From assembly GCA_937927775.1 (NCBI GenBank), contig CALBEF010000040.1, positions 1 to 64,000 on the forward strand: a stretch of 64,000 nt of DNA, in the 5' to 3' direction. Below, piece by piece: positions 10,081 to 18,603 of this stretch. The notes beneath the pieces were generated by a model that saw only the letters and a list, made by a program, of their open reading frames with translations, was not told where the DNA came from and did no database searches. The DNA comes from an uncultured Anaerolineae bacterium (GTDB lineage: Bacteria > Chloroflexota > Anaerolineae > J036 > Brachytrichaceae). Numbering within the stretch: the stretch's first letter is position 1; each line of letters opens with the position of its first letter. The translations under genes were made by a program, and so were the position numbers.

Positions 10081-11193
10081 TCACACCCGGCTGGTCTCGT
10101 TCTCGGCCAGCCGGCTTTCGACCACCCGCTCGATCACTGCGCGCGTCGCCTCGGATTCAGCCAGCAGTTGCGCGAAGGTCTCGCGGTCCAGCGCGACCAC
10201 ATCCACAGGCGCGTCGGGCGCGGCGCGAATCGTGGCGCGCCATTTGCCGCCGCGCAGCGCCTCGATCTCGCCGAAGTATTGGCCGGGACCGTAGCCGGCA
10301 ACCATCACGTCCGAAGCGCCGGGCCGGCGCAGAAACACATTGGCCACGCCGCGCGTGACAATGAAGAACTGGTCGCCGTGCGTGTCTTCCTGGATGATCG
10401 TCGCGCCGGGCGGAAAGTGCAACGGCTGCAAGCGGCGTGTCGCATGCAGCATTTGCTGGTGCGTCAGGGTGGGCAGCGCGCGCGCCACATATTCGTTGAC
10501 GATTTCGCCGTCGGCAATCAGCACGGTGCGCTGCGCGCGTTGCGCCAGGCTGCTGTCGTGCGTGACCATGATGAGCGTCTTGCCCTGCGCAGTCAATTGC
10601 TGGAACAACGCAAAGACCGCCTCGGCTGTTTTGGAGTCAAGATTGCCGGTCGGCTCGTCGGCCACGATGACGGGCGGATCGTTTGCCAGCGCGCGGGCGA
10701 TGGCGACGCGCTGCTGCTGCCCGCCGGACAGGGCAGAGGGCAGTTTGTGGGCGTGTTCGGTCATCTCCACCAGGCTCAGCAGGTGCATGGCGCGCTCGCG
10801 CCGCCGGCGCGGGGGATAGGTGTTGCAGAAGTCCATCGGCAGCATCACGTTCTCGACCAGCGACAGCATCGGCAGCAACTGGAAGAACTGGAAGACGATG
10901 CCCAGATTGCGCCCGCGCCACACCGCCATCTGCCCCTCGCTGAGCGTGTGCACCGCCGTATCCCCGACCCACACTTCGCCGGCGCTGGGCCGGTCAATGC
11001 CGGTGAGCATATTGATGAGCGTGGATTTGCCGCTGCCGGATTTGCCGATGATGGCGACGAACTCGCCCTGGCCGAGATCGAGATCGATTCCTTTCAGCAC
11101 CGTGACTTCGCCGGCGCCGGTCTTATAGGCTTTGGTCACCCCGCGCAGGCGGATGAAAGCGCTCGCGCGGGGCAGCGCAATACTCGCGTTCAT
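10081..11193 (-). CDS. ABC transporter ATP-binding protein (MacB/LolD-like) fused to a C-terminal cyclic-nucleotide-binding-like domain
   Basis: Walker [10 protein letters not shown], signature [16 protein letters not shown], Walker [15 protein letters not shown]-terminal '[31 protein letters not shown]...[23 protein letters not shown]'. Confidence 0.88.
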   Translation of the reverse strand: MNASIALPRASAFIRLRGVTKAYKTGAGEVTVLKGIDLDLGQGEFVAIIGKSGSGKSTLINMLTGIDRPSAGEVWVGDTAVHTLSEGQMAVWRGRNLGIVFQFFQLLPMLSLVENVMLPMDFCNTYPPRRRRERAMHLLSLVEMTEHAHKLPSALSGGQQQRVAIARALANDPPVIVADEPTGNLDSKTAEAVFALFQQLTAQGKTLIMVTHDSSLAQRAQRTVLIADGEIVNEYVARALPTLTHQQMLHATRRLQPLHFPPGATIIQEDTHGDQFFIVTRGVANVFLRRPGASDVMVAGYGPGQYFGEIEALRGGKWRATIRAAPDAPVDVVALDRETFAQLLAESEATRAVIERVVESRLAENETSRV

Positions 11194-11273
11194 ATGAGCG
11201 CAAGTTTACCGGTTGACGACTGGCCGTTTTGGCGGGCGCGAGCCAATCAGGTTGTCACGGATTGCCTCGTTCG

Positions 11274-12137
11274 CTACACCCTGGCGCGCAGGAACTGAAT
11301 CGCGTCCCGGATGTCCTGTTCGGGATTGTCGCCTGCTTCGCGCTCGATGGTCAGAAAACCGGCATAGCCAATCGCCGATAGCGCGTTGAGATAGCCGTCC
11401 CACGGCACATCGCCCTGGCCGAGCGGCACTTCCTGGAACAGTTGGGCGATGTCGGCTGCGGTCAATCCCTCCACGCCGCCCTCGGCAAACGCGCCATAGA
11501 CCTGCTCCGGGTCGCTCGGCTTCAGCCGGATGCCGTCTTTGGCGTGGGTATGGACGATGTAATCCTTGAGGATGTGGACAGCCTCGACCGGGTCCTGGCC
11601 GGTGACCATGACGAAGTTGGCCGGGTCGAGGTTGACGCCGATGCCGGGCGAGCCGACATCGTCGAGGAACGTTTTGAGCACGGCGGCGGTTTCGGGGCCG
11701 GTCTCGATGGCGAAGGTGACGCCGGCTCTGTGCGCATAGTCGCCCAGCTCGCGGCAGGCGGCCTGCATGATGGCATAGCGCGGGTGCGCGCGGTTGGCCG
11801 GCACAACGCCGATGTGGGTTGTGACCACTGCCGTGCCCAGATCAACCGCCAGATCGACGATGCGCTTCGACCGCTCCACTCTGGCGATGTTGTCATCCGC
11901 GCGCTCGAAGCCGTGCCCGCCCAGGTCGCCGCACAACGCGGCAATCTCCAGACCCAGCTCGGCGCAATAGCGCCGGAAGTCGGCGCGCGTGGATCGATCC
12001 ATCACCTCCGGGCAAATCTCGCCGGCCACGGCGTAGATCTGAATGCCGTCGGCGCCAACCTCCTTCGACTTGCGAACGCCGTCGCGCGGCGACAGCCGAA
12101 ACGAATCGCTCATCACACCAATCTTGAACCTGCCCAT
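11274..12137 (-). CDS. Sugar phosphate isomerase/epimerase (xylose isomerase-like TIM barrel)
   Basis: 'FAIETGPETAAVLKTFLDDVGSPGIGVNLDPANFVMVTGQDPVEAVHILKDYIVHTHAKDG'. Confidence 0.85.
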   Translation of the reverse strand: MGRFKIGVMSDSFRLSPRDGVRKSKEVGADGIQIYAVAGEICPEVMDRSTRADFRRYCAELGLEIAALCGDLGGHGFERADDNIARVERSKRIVDLAVDLGTAVVTTHIGVVPANRAHPRYAIMQAACRELGDYAHRAGVTFAIETGPETAAVLKTFLDDVGSPGIGVNLDPANFVMVTGQDPVEAVHILKDYIVHTHAKDGIRLKPSDPEQVYGAFAEGGVEGLTAADIAQLFQEVPLGQGDVPWDGYLNALSAIGYAGFLTIEREAGDNPEQDIRDAIQFLRARV

Positions 12138-12151
12138 GACACACTCCTTTT

Positions 12152-12250
12152 CAGTAGCCAGTCGTCAGTAGCCAGTAGTCAGATAACAGACGACAGAGTA
12201 CAGAGCACAAAACACGCAATACGCAATACGCAGTACGCAGTACGCAATAC
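12152..12250. repeat. Drifting heptanucleotide tandem repeat tract (CAGTAGC-, AGANNAC- and ACGCAAT/ACGCAGT-type units)
   Basis: cagtagc|cagtcgt|cagtagc|cagtagt ... agataac|agacgac|agagtac|agagcac ... acgcaat|acgcaat|acgcagt|acgcagt|acgcaat. Confidence 0.8.
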
Positions 12251-12257
12251 TCACCGC

Positions 12258-13250
12258 CTACAGCGCGATCTTCTTGCCTTTGGCGGCCGATTCATACGCG
12301 GCCTGGATGATGACGCTGGCGCGATAGCCGTCGTTGGCGGTGATGGCCGCTCTCTTCTGGCCGGCCTGCGCGCAGTCAATGAAGTGTCTGATCTCGCCGG
12401 CAAAGCGATCCGGGTGCGCGCTGCAATCGACCGGCGTCCATTCCGTCTGGTCTTCGCGCTTGTATTTCAGGTCCGGCTCGCCGGCGTTCCAGTAGCTGAC
12501 GACCGCGACGCCCTGCGTGCCGTACCACTCGACCCGGTTGCCGCAGCCCTTCAACGAATAGCTCGACGTGATTTCGCCGAACACTTTGCCGCGACGCTCC
12601 AGCACGATCATGCCAAAATCTTCGACCGGCAGCTTCTGCATCACATCGCCGGCAACCGCCCGCACCGACGTTGGCTCGCCCACCAGAAAGCGAAACAGAT
12701 CGACCGAGTGCGAGCCGTTGTCGATGATTACGCCGCCGCCCGACAGCGCCGGATTGGCGCGATGGTTGCCCTTCAGCGGCAGATAGCCGCCGAAGATGTT
12801 GCGGAACAACACCGGCCTGCCCAGCGCCCCGCTGTCGATCAGCTTCTTCAGCTCGATGATGGCCGGGTGAAAGCGATGGCAAAAGGCGGTCATGAACAGC
12901 GCGCGGCTGCGCCGGGCGAGTTCGGCCAGCCGGGCCGCAGCGCGCGCATTGGCTTCCAGCGGCTTCTCGCACAACACCGGGATGCGCGCGTCGAGAAACG
13001 GCCGGCAGTGCTCGAAGTGCAGCGCCGGCGGGGTGCAAATGCTCACCGCGTCCAGATCATCGACGGCGGCCATTTCCTGCGGCGATCTGGCGATGCGCGC
13101 GCCGGTCTCGCGCGCCAATGCCTCAGCCGCCGATGTCGCCACATCGTGCACGCTCACGATATCGACTTCAGGAATGCTGCGGTAGCCGCCCACATGGGCG
13201 CGAGCGATGCCGCCGCATCCGACGATTCCTACGCGCAGTCTATCGGCCAT
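12258..13250 (-). CDS. Gfo/Idh/MocA-family oxidoreductase
   Basis: VGIVGCGGIARAHVGGY, VLCEKPLEANARAAARLAELARRS, SGGGVIIDNGSHSVDLFRFLVG. Confidence 0.9.
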   Translation of the reverse strand: MADRLRVGIVGCGGIARAHVGGYRSIPEVDIVSVHDVATSAAEALARETGARIARSPQEMAAVDDLDAVSICTPPALHFEHCRPFLDARIPVLCEKPLEANARAAARLAELARRSRALFMTAFCHRFHPAIIELKKLIDSGALGRPVLFRNIFGGYLPLKGNHRANPALSGGGVIIDNGSHSVDLFRFLVGEPTSVRAVAGDVMQKLPVEDFGMIVLERRGKVFGEITSSYSLKGCGNRVEWYGTQGVAVVSYWNAGEPDLKYKREDQTEWTPVDCSAHPDRFAGEIRHFIDCAQAGQKRAAITANDGYRASVIIQAAYESAAKGKKIAL

Positions 13251-13465
13251 GCCTCCTTACCTCCTCATGGTTTGGCGCAGCGCGCTGTATGACGACACAA
13301 CCGGCCTTCATCTTAACCTGTTTGCGCCGGCTGCGCGCCGGGTAAATGCGTGACGCCACACGTGCGCGCGCACTTGTGCACGCGTAAGTGTGCGGCATTT
13401 TCGGCGCGCAGGCAAGCGCAACCGGCCACAGTCCTCGCGCCGGCGGGAGGGTTTAGACTCACAGT

Positions 13466-14410
13466 ATGGCAAGAGTCATGTTCATGGGCACGCCCCAGTT
13501 CGCCGCGCCAACCCTGCAGGCGCTGCTGGCGCATCACGAAGTGGTCGCCGTTGTCACGCAACCCGATGCGCCGGCGGGGCGCGGGCGCGCCGTGTCACCC
13601 TCCCCGATAAAAGTGCTGGCGACGCAACACGGCGTGCCGATCCTGCAGCCCGAATCGCTCAAGCCGCCCGAAGTGGTGGATCAACTGCGCATGTATGCGC
13701 CGGAAGTTATCGTGGTGGCGGCGTTCGGGCAAATCCTGCGCCGGCCGGTGCTGGAGTTGCCGCCGCATGGCTGTGTCAATGTGCATGCCTCGCTGCTGCC
13801 GCGCTGGCGCGGCGCGTCGCCCATCAGCGCGGCCATCGCCGCCGGCGACGACGTGACGGGCGTCACCATCATGCGCATGGACGCCGGCCTGGACACCGGC
13901 CCGATCCTGTCGCAACGCAGCGAACCGATTCGCCCCGATGACACCGCCGGCGCGCTGGGGGCGCGCCTGGCCGAGATGGGCGCCGCGCTGTTGATCGAGA
14001 CGCTGCCCGGCTACCTAGCCGGCCTCATCCAGCCCCAGCCGCAGGATGAAGCGCGCGCGACCCAATGCGGCCTGCTCAAAAAGGAAGACGGGCGCATCGA
14101 CTGGCAGCGCAGCGCCGTCGAAATCGAGCGCCACGTGCGGGCTATGTCGCCCTGGCCGTCGGCGTTCACGCGCTGGGAAGGCCGGCTGCTGCGCGTGTTG
14201 CGCGCGGCTGCGTATGACGCAGAGGCGCAACAGATTGCGCTCCCGCCCGGCGCGGTGTTCATGGCCGGCAAATCATTGTGTGTTCAATGCGGCGATGCCG
14301 CTGTGGAGCTGGTCGAGGTGCAACCAGAAGGCAAACGCCCTATGTCCGGCGAAGAGTTTGCGCGCGGCCAGCGCGGACTGCCCGGCGCTCGATTAGAGTC
14401 AGGGGATTGA
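13466..14410 (+). CDS. fmt: Methionyl-tRNA formyltransferase
   Basis: VMFMGTPQFAAPTLQALL, QPDAPAGRGR, 'GCVNVHASLLPRWRGASPISAAIAAGDDVTGVTIMRMDAGLDTGPIL'. Confidence 0.95.
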   Translation: MARVMFMGTPQFAAPTLQALLAHHEVVAVVTQPDAPAGRGRAVSPSPIKVLATQHGVPILQPESLKPPEVVDQLRMYAPEVIVVAAFGQILRRPVLELPPHGCVNVHASLLPRWRGASPISAAIAAGDDVTGVTIMRMDAGLDTGPILSQRSEPIRPDDTAGALGARLAEMGAALLIETLPGYLAGLIQPQPQDEARATQCGLLKKEDGRIDWQRSAVEIERHVRAMSPWPSAFTRWEGRLLRVLRAAAYDAEAQQIALPPGAVFMAGKSLCVQCGDAAVELVEVQPEGKRPMSGEEFARGQRGLPGARLESGD

Positions 14411-14468
14411 GCGTTCGGCATGTCGTTGCCGGTTGACGCCTGCCACACGCGCGTTTATCCTTGCGCGC

Positions 14469-16925
14469 ATGCAAACCCAGGCCGTTTCGCAGCCGGATAG
14501 CGCGCCCGCCGCGCAAGACGCTTCATCTCCTTTGCCCTCTCTCGCTAACACCACCGGCGTGTCTGACATCAGCAACGCCGGCATCAGCGATGCCGACATC
14601 GCCATTCTGGAGCGCATCCAGCAGCGCGTGTTGTGGCTGGCGACCAACATCATCCATCACGCCAACCACGTCCGCCCCAACCCGGAGGGTGTGAAGATCG
14701 GCGGTCATCAGGCGTCGTCAGCCTCAGTCGTCGGCATCATGACGGCGCTGTATTTCCACTTTCTGCGCGAGGGGGATCGCGTGTCTGTCAAGCCGCACGC
14801 TTCGCCGGTGTTCCACGCCATCATGTCGCTGTTGGGCGCGCTGCCGAAGCGCTACCTCACGACGCTGCGCCAGTTCGGCGGGCTGCAAGCCTATCCCAGC
14901 CGCACCAAAGACGTTGACCCGGTGGACTTCTCCACCGGCTCGGTGGGACTGGGCGCGGTCGCGCCGGCCTTTGCCGCGCTTACCGAACACTACGCCCGCG
15001 CGCATTTCGGCCAGACCGACGCCCGGCGCTTCATCGCGCTCAGCGGCGACGCGGAACTCGACGAAGGCAACGTCTGGGAAGCCATCATCGAAGAGTCGTT
15101 GCAAGACCTTCACAACGTGATCTGGATCATCGACCTGAACCGGCAAAGCCTGGATCGGGTGGTGCCGGGGGTGCGCGCCGGCCGGCTGAAGCAGATCTTC
15201 GCTGCCTGCGGGTGGCAGGTGCTGGAAGCCAAGTACGGGCTGCGCCTTCAGGCCGCCTATGCCCGGCCCGGCGGGCAGGCCCTGCGCCGGTGCATCGACG
15301 ATATGAGCAACGAGCAGTACCAGAGCCTGATCCGCAGCGACGGCCCGGCTATTCGCGCAGCCTTGTCGGCGTATCCCGACAGCGGCGACATCGCGCGCGC
15401 GATCAGCCATGTGACGGATGACGAGTTGCCGGGGTTGCTGGCGAACCTGGGCGGGCACGATCTGCGCGTGCTGCTGAGTGTGCTGGCGCAGGCCGGCGGC
15501 ACATCGCAACCAACGGTGATCTTTGCGTACACCATCAAGGGTTGGGGCCTGCCGATCGCCGGCGATCCGCTCAACCACGCGGCGCTGCTCAGCCCGGAGC
15601 GCATGGCCGCGTTCCAGAAATCGCTGGGCATCGATGACGCGCATCAATGGGATGGTTTCGATCCCGATTCGCCGGAAGGGCGCTGGTGCGCGCAGTCGGC
15701 CGAGCGTTTGGGGCTGCGGCCTGCTCTGGTGGCTGATGCGCCGATCAAGCCTGCGCCGCGCCGGCCCGCCGTCGAGGCGTCGGCTGTCCCGGAAGCGTTG
15801 AATGCGTCCAACCTGCCGCTGACTTCGACGCAGGAGGCGTTCGGGCGCGCGCTGTTGCGCCTGGCCGACGCGCCGGCCATCGGCGAGCGCATCGTCACCT
15901 CGTCGCCCGATGTCAGCGTCTCGACCAATCTGGCCGGCTGGATCAACAAGGTGGGCACGTTCTCTCTCCGCGCCGCGACGGACTATGAAGCCGGGCGCGC
16001 GCGCGCCCTGCACTGGCAGGCCGGGGCAACGGGCCGGCACATCGAACTGGGCATCTCGGAGATGAACCTGTTCATGTTGCTGGGCCAGCTCGGCCTGTCG
16101 CACGAGATCAACGGACAGATTCTGTTTCCCATCGGCACAGTCTACGACCCGTTTGTGTGTCGCGGTCTCGATGCGTTGATCTACGGGTTGTACTCCGGCG
16201 CGAAGTTCATTTTCGCCGGCACACCCAGCGGCGTGACGCTCTCGCCGGAGGGCGGCGCGCATCAGTCGTCGGTCACGCCCTCGCTGGGATTCGAGCTGCC
16301 CAATCTGGACTTTTGGGAGCCGTGCTTCGCAGTCGAGGTGGAATGGGCGCTGCTCGAGGCGCTGCGGCAGTGCTGCGACCGCGCGCAGGGCCGCAGCACC
16401 TACTTAAGGTTGAGCACGCGGCCGGTCGAGCAGGCCCTAATGCAGCCGGCCATCGACCGGCTGGGCCTGGGCGTTGTGCGTGAGCAGGCGCTGGCCGGCG
16501 GCTATCGCATCCGCGTTGCTGCTCAGCGCGACCCGCTGGTTCACCTCGTGACCTGCGGCGCCGTGTTGCCGGATGTGCTGGCAGCAGCGGACTATCTGGA
16601 GCGCGAGGGCGTGGGCGTCAACGTGATTCACCTGACGCGCCCGCGCCGGCTGTACGAGGATTGGAAGCAGCACGGCCATGTCAGCCGGCATCTGGCGACG
16701 TTGATCCCCGTCGATGAGCGCCATGCGCCCATCGTGACCGTTCACGATGGCGCGTCGCATGCGCTGGCCTGGCTCGGCAGCGCCTGCGGACAGCGCGCCG
16801 TCGCGCTGGGTGTGGACAAGTTCGGACAGTCGGGCAGCCGGCAGGACGTGTATCGCTACATGGGCATCGACGCGCTCAGCATTGCGGCGGCCGCGTTCGG
16901 GTTGCTGGACGAGGTGGAAGGATAA
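14469..16925 (+). CDS. Transketolase-like / homodimeric pyruvate dehydrogenase E1-like protein
   Basis: 'KIGGHQASSASVVGIMTALYFHFL', 'SGDAELDEGNVWEAI' ThDP region, 'HIELGISEMNLFMLLGQLGLSHEINGQILFPIGTVYDPFVCRGLD'. Confidence 0.8.
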   Translation: MQTQAVSQPDSAPAAQDASSPLPSLANTTGVSDISNAGISDADIAILERIQQRVLWLATNIIHHANHVRPNPEGVKIGGHQASSASVVGIMTALYFHFLREGDRVSVKPHASPVFHAIMSLLGALPKRYLTTLRQFGGLQAYPSRTKDVDPVDFSTGSVGLGAVAPAFAALTEHYARAHFGQTDARRFIALSGDAELDEGNVWEAIIEESLQDLHNVIWIIDLNRQSLDRVVPGVRAGRLKQIFAACGWQVLEAKYGLRLQAAYARPGGQALRRCIDDMSNEQYQSLIRSDGPAIRAALSAYPDSGDIARAISHVTDDELPGLLANLGGHDLRVLLSVLAQAGGTSQPTVIFAYTIKGWGLPIAGDPLNHAALLSPERMAAFQKSLGIDDAHQWDGFDPDSPEGRWCAQSAERLGLRPALVADAPIKPAPRRPAVEASAVPEALNASNLPLTSTQEAFGRALLRLADAPAIGERIVTSSPDVSVSTNLAGWINKVGTFSLRAATDYEAGRARALHWQAGATGRHIELGISEMNLFMLLGQLGLSHEINGQILFPIGTVYDPFVCRGLDALIYGLYSGAKFIFAGTPSGVTLSPEGGAHQSSVTPSLGFELPNLDFWEPCFAVEVEWALLEALRQCCDRAQGRSTYLRLSTRPVEQALMQPAIDRLGLGVVREQALAGGYRIRVAAQRDPLVHLVTCGAVLPDVLAAADYLEREGVGVNVIHLTRPRRLYEDWKQHGHVSRHLATLIPVDERHAPIVTVHDGASHALAWLGSACGQRAVALGVDKFGQSGSRQDVYRYMGIDALSIAAAAFGLLDEVEG

Positions 16926-16926
16926 A

Positions 16927-17304
16927 ATGCCCGGCATGGAAACAGTGCTGCCCGGCGCGGTTGATCGTGAGACGGCCGAAATGGTGACCCGGTTGCGCGA
17001 CGAACTCCGGCGCGCGCTGGGCGACAATCTGCGCCGTCTGACGCTGTACGGCTCTCGCGCGCGAGGCGACGCGGCCCCCGATTCGGACGTGGATGTGCTG
17101 GTGGTGCTGGAGCGCGTTGACGAGCCGGCCCGCCGGCGGGTTCATCAGCTTGCCTATCGACTGATGTGGGAGAGCAACTTCGAGCGCCTGCTGACGCTGA
17201 ACATCATCGACGCGGCGCACTACGCGCGATTGACCGTCCGCCGCTCGTCGTATCTGCGAAATGTCGAGCGGGAGGGCGCTGTGTTATGGCCGACGCCAGC
17301 ATGA
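16927..17304 (+). CDS. Nucleotidyltransferase-domain protein (MNT, MntA-like)
   Basis: 'LTLYGSRARGDAAPDSDVDVLVVLE' (GSxxxG...SDxD); overlaps the downstream HEPN ORF. Confidence 0.8.
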   Translation: MPGMETVLPGAVDRETAEMVTRLRDELRRALGDNLRRLTLYGSRARGDAAPDSDVDVLVVLERVDEPARRRVHQLAYRLMWESNFERLLTLNIIDAAHYARLTVRRSSYLRNVEREGAVLWPTPA

Positions 17305-17684
17305 CCGAAGTCGAGCTATGGCTGGATCGCGCGCAGTCCGGCCTGAAAGCTGCCGAGTCGCTGGCTGGGGCCGGCTTGTTCGATGACGCGATATCGCGCG
17401 CCTATTACGCCATGTTTTACGCCGCGGTCGCTTTGCTGTCGCGCGACGGGCTGGAAGTCAGCCGCAAACACACCGCCGTGCTGGCTGCTTTTGGGCGGGA
17501 ATATGTCAAAACGGGCAGAGTCGCCCCGCGCTATCACCAGAAGCTGATCGAAGCATTCGAGTGGCGACAGAGGGCTGATTACGATGTGTTCTGGAACGCC
17601 GGCGAAGACGAAGCAACTGCGATCATCCGGGACGCCCGCGAATTTCTGCGACAGATCGCCGAGTTGCTGAAGAATGCTGGTTGA
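17286..17684 (+). CDS. HEPN-domain protein (COG1895/UPF0332-like)
   Basis: 'AISRAYYAMFYAAVALLSRDGLEVSRKHTAVLAAFGREYVKTGRVAPRYHQKLIEAFEWRQRADYD'. Confidence 0.8.
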   Translation: MADASMTEVELWLDRAQSGLKAAESLAGAGLFDDAISRAYYAMFYAAVALLSRDGLEVSRKHTAVLAAFGREYVKTGRVAPRYHQKLIEAFEWRQRADYDVFWNAGEDEATAIIRDAREFLRQIAELLKNAG

Positions 17685-17702
17685 CCTCGCGCGAGCCGGC
17701 GC

Positions 17703-17792
17703 TGCGACTCGCTCGACCAGCAGATCGACGCGCTGGTGTGCGAGTTGTACGGCCTGACGGCGGAGGAAATCGCGCTGGTGGAAGGGCGGTGA
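17703..17792 (+). pseudogene. Remnant of the C-terminus of an Eco57I/PglX-like DNA methylase/restriction enzyme
   Basis: Frame reads CDSLDQQIDALVCELYGLTAEEIALVEGR*; '(QIDxLVYELYGLTxEEIxxVEG)' is a recurrent C-terminal end of such enzymes; no upstream body present. Confidence 0.6.
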
Positions 17793-17808
17793 ATGGCGTT
17801 GCGCGGTC

Positions 17809-18058
17809 TTACCAGGAAGCCGGCTTGTGAAACACGCCCTCGGCGTCGCTCAATACAGGCGGGAACTGACAGGCGGCCAACACATTGGGCCGGATGTGCT
17901 TGATAAACGTGGCGGTCTTCGCCAGCGATCGACTGGGGTGCTTGTTGGGCGTTGGCGCCAATACGCCCACCCGTTTGCCCAGATCGCCGATGACGATCTG
18001 GATGGGGCGCAGCAAATCTGAGTCGCTGGATACCACCACCGCAACGCGAATGCTGTGC
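17809..18058 (-). pseudogene. C-terminal remnant of a NYN-domain (LabA-like) ribonuclease-fold protein
   Basis: Minus-strand frame '...RVAVVVSSDSDLLRPIQIVIGDLGKRVGVLAPTPNKHPSRSLAKTATFIKHIRPNVLAACQFPPVLSDAEGVFHKPASW*'; N-terminal half missing. Confidence 0.65.
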
Positions 18059-18459
18059 GCTGGAACGTGATTCTCACTTCGACCGCGCCGATCGACTTCG
18101 GCGACAGCGTGCCGGCAGCGCTGAAGCTGTTTGAGCCGGCGCGCGTGACGGCGTTGAAAAGCGTCCATGTCACGGGCACGCACACCTCGTATTGCCCGTT
18201 TTGCTGGGTGGATGTGTATCTGGATGACGGAGACAGCGTGGCCGAGGCGCTGGCGTATCTGGGCACGGCCATTGCGGATGTGAATGGCGCGTGGACATTC
18301 ACTTTGCCGGCGCCGTTGGCGGCGGGGCAGGGGATTCGGCTGGTGACGACCGCGCGCGATTACGGCGTGATCCCGAACTTCGAGGCCGGCGCGAGCACGC
18401 GCATGTCGATGTTGTTCACCGGGACGTTCAAAGCGTATGTTCCGATCGCGCGACGGTGA
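18055..18459 (+). pseudogene. C-terminal remnant of a secreted bacterial-Ig-like repeat protein
   Basis: 'ALKSVHVTGTHTSYCPFCWVDVYLDDGDSVAEALAYLGTAIADVNGAWTFTLPAPLAAGQGIRLVTTARDYG'; no signal peptide or N-terminus; abuts the NYN remnant head-on. Confidence 0.45.
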
Positions 18460-18511
18460 GGCCGGCTGCTATAATCCTTGCGGTTCGCCTGAGTTGATCG
18501 TTACGTTGCAG

Positions 18512-18533
18512 GGGCGGGTTTTCAGACCCGCCC
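18512..18533. repeat. Short palindromic intergenic element GGGCGGGT-tttcag-ACCCGCCC upstream of secA
   Basis: Inverted repeat read directly. Confidence 0.6.
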
Positions 18534-18603
18534 TTGTCAATGCGGGCGCAGTCCGCGCGGGCATTGCCTGCGCAGGAGCGGCCCGCCTATTCCACACATC
18601 GAT

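Noticed and set aside
12152-12250. Heptamer tract as iterons or an origin
   Set aside because: Unit consensus drifts, no DnaA boxes or replication gene nearby, and similar tracts occur at many unrelated gene borders.
11442-13292. 616-aa plus-strand ORF across the isomerase and oxidoreductase genes
   Set aside because: Antisense to two clear minus-strand genes and reads through the intergenic heptamer repeat (SSQSSVASSQ...NTQYAVRNTH); artefact.
14724-16262. 512-aa antisense ORF in the transketolase-like gene
   Set aside because: Shadow ORF; no motif.
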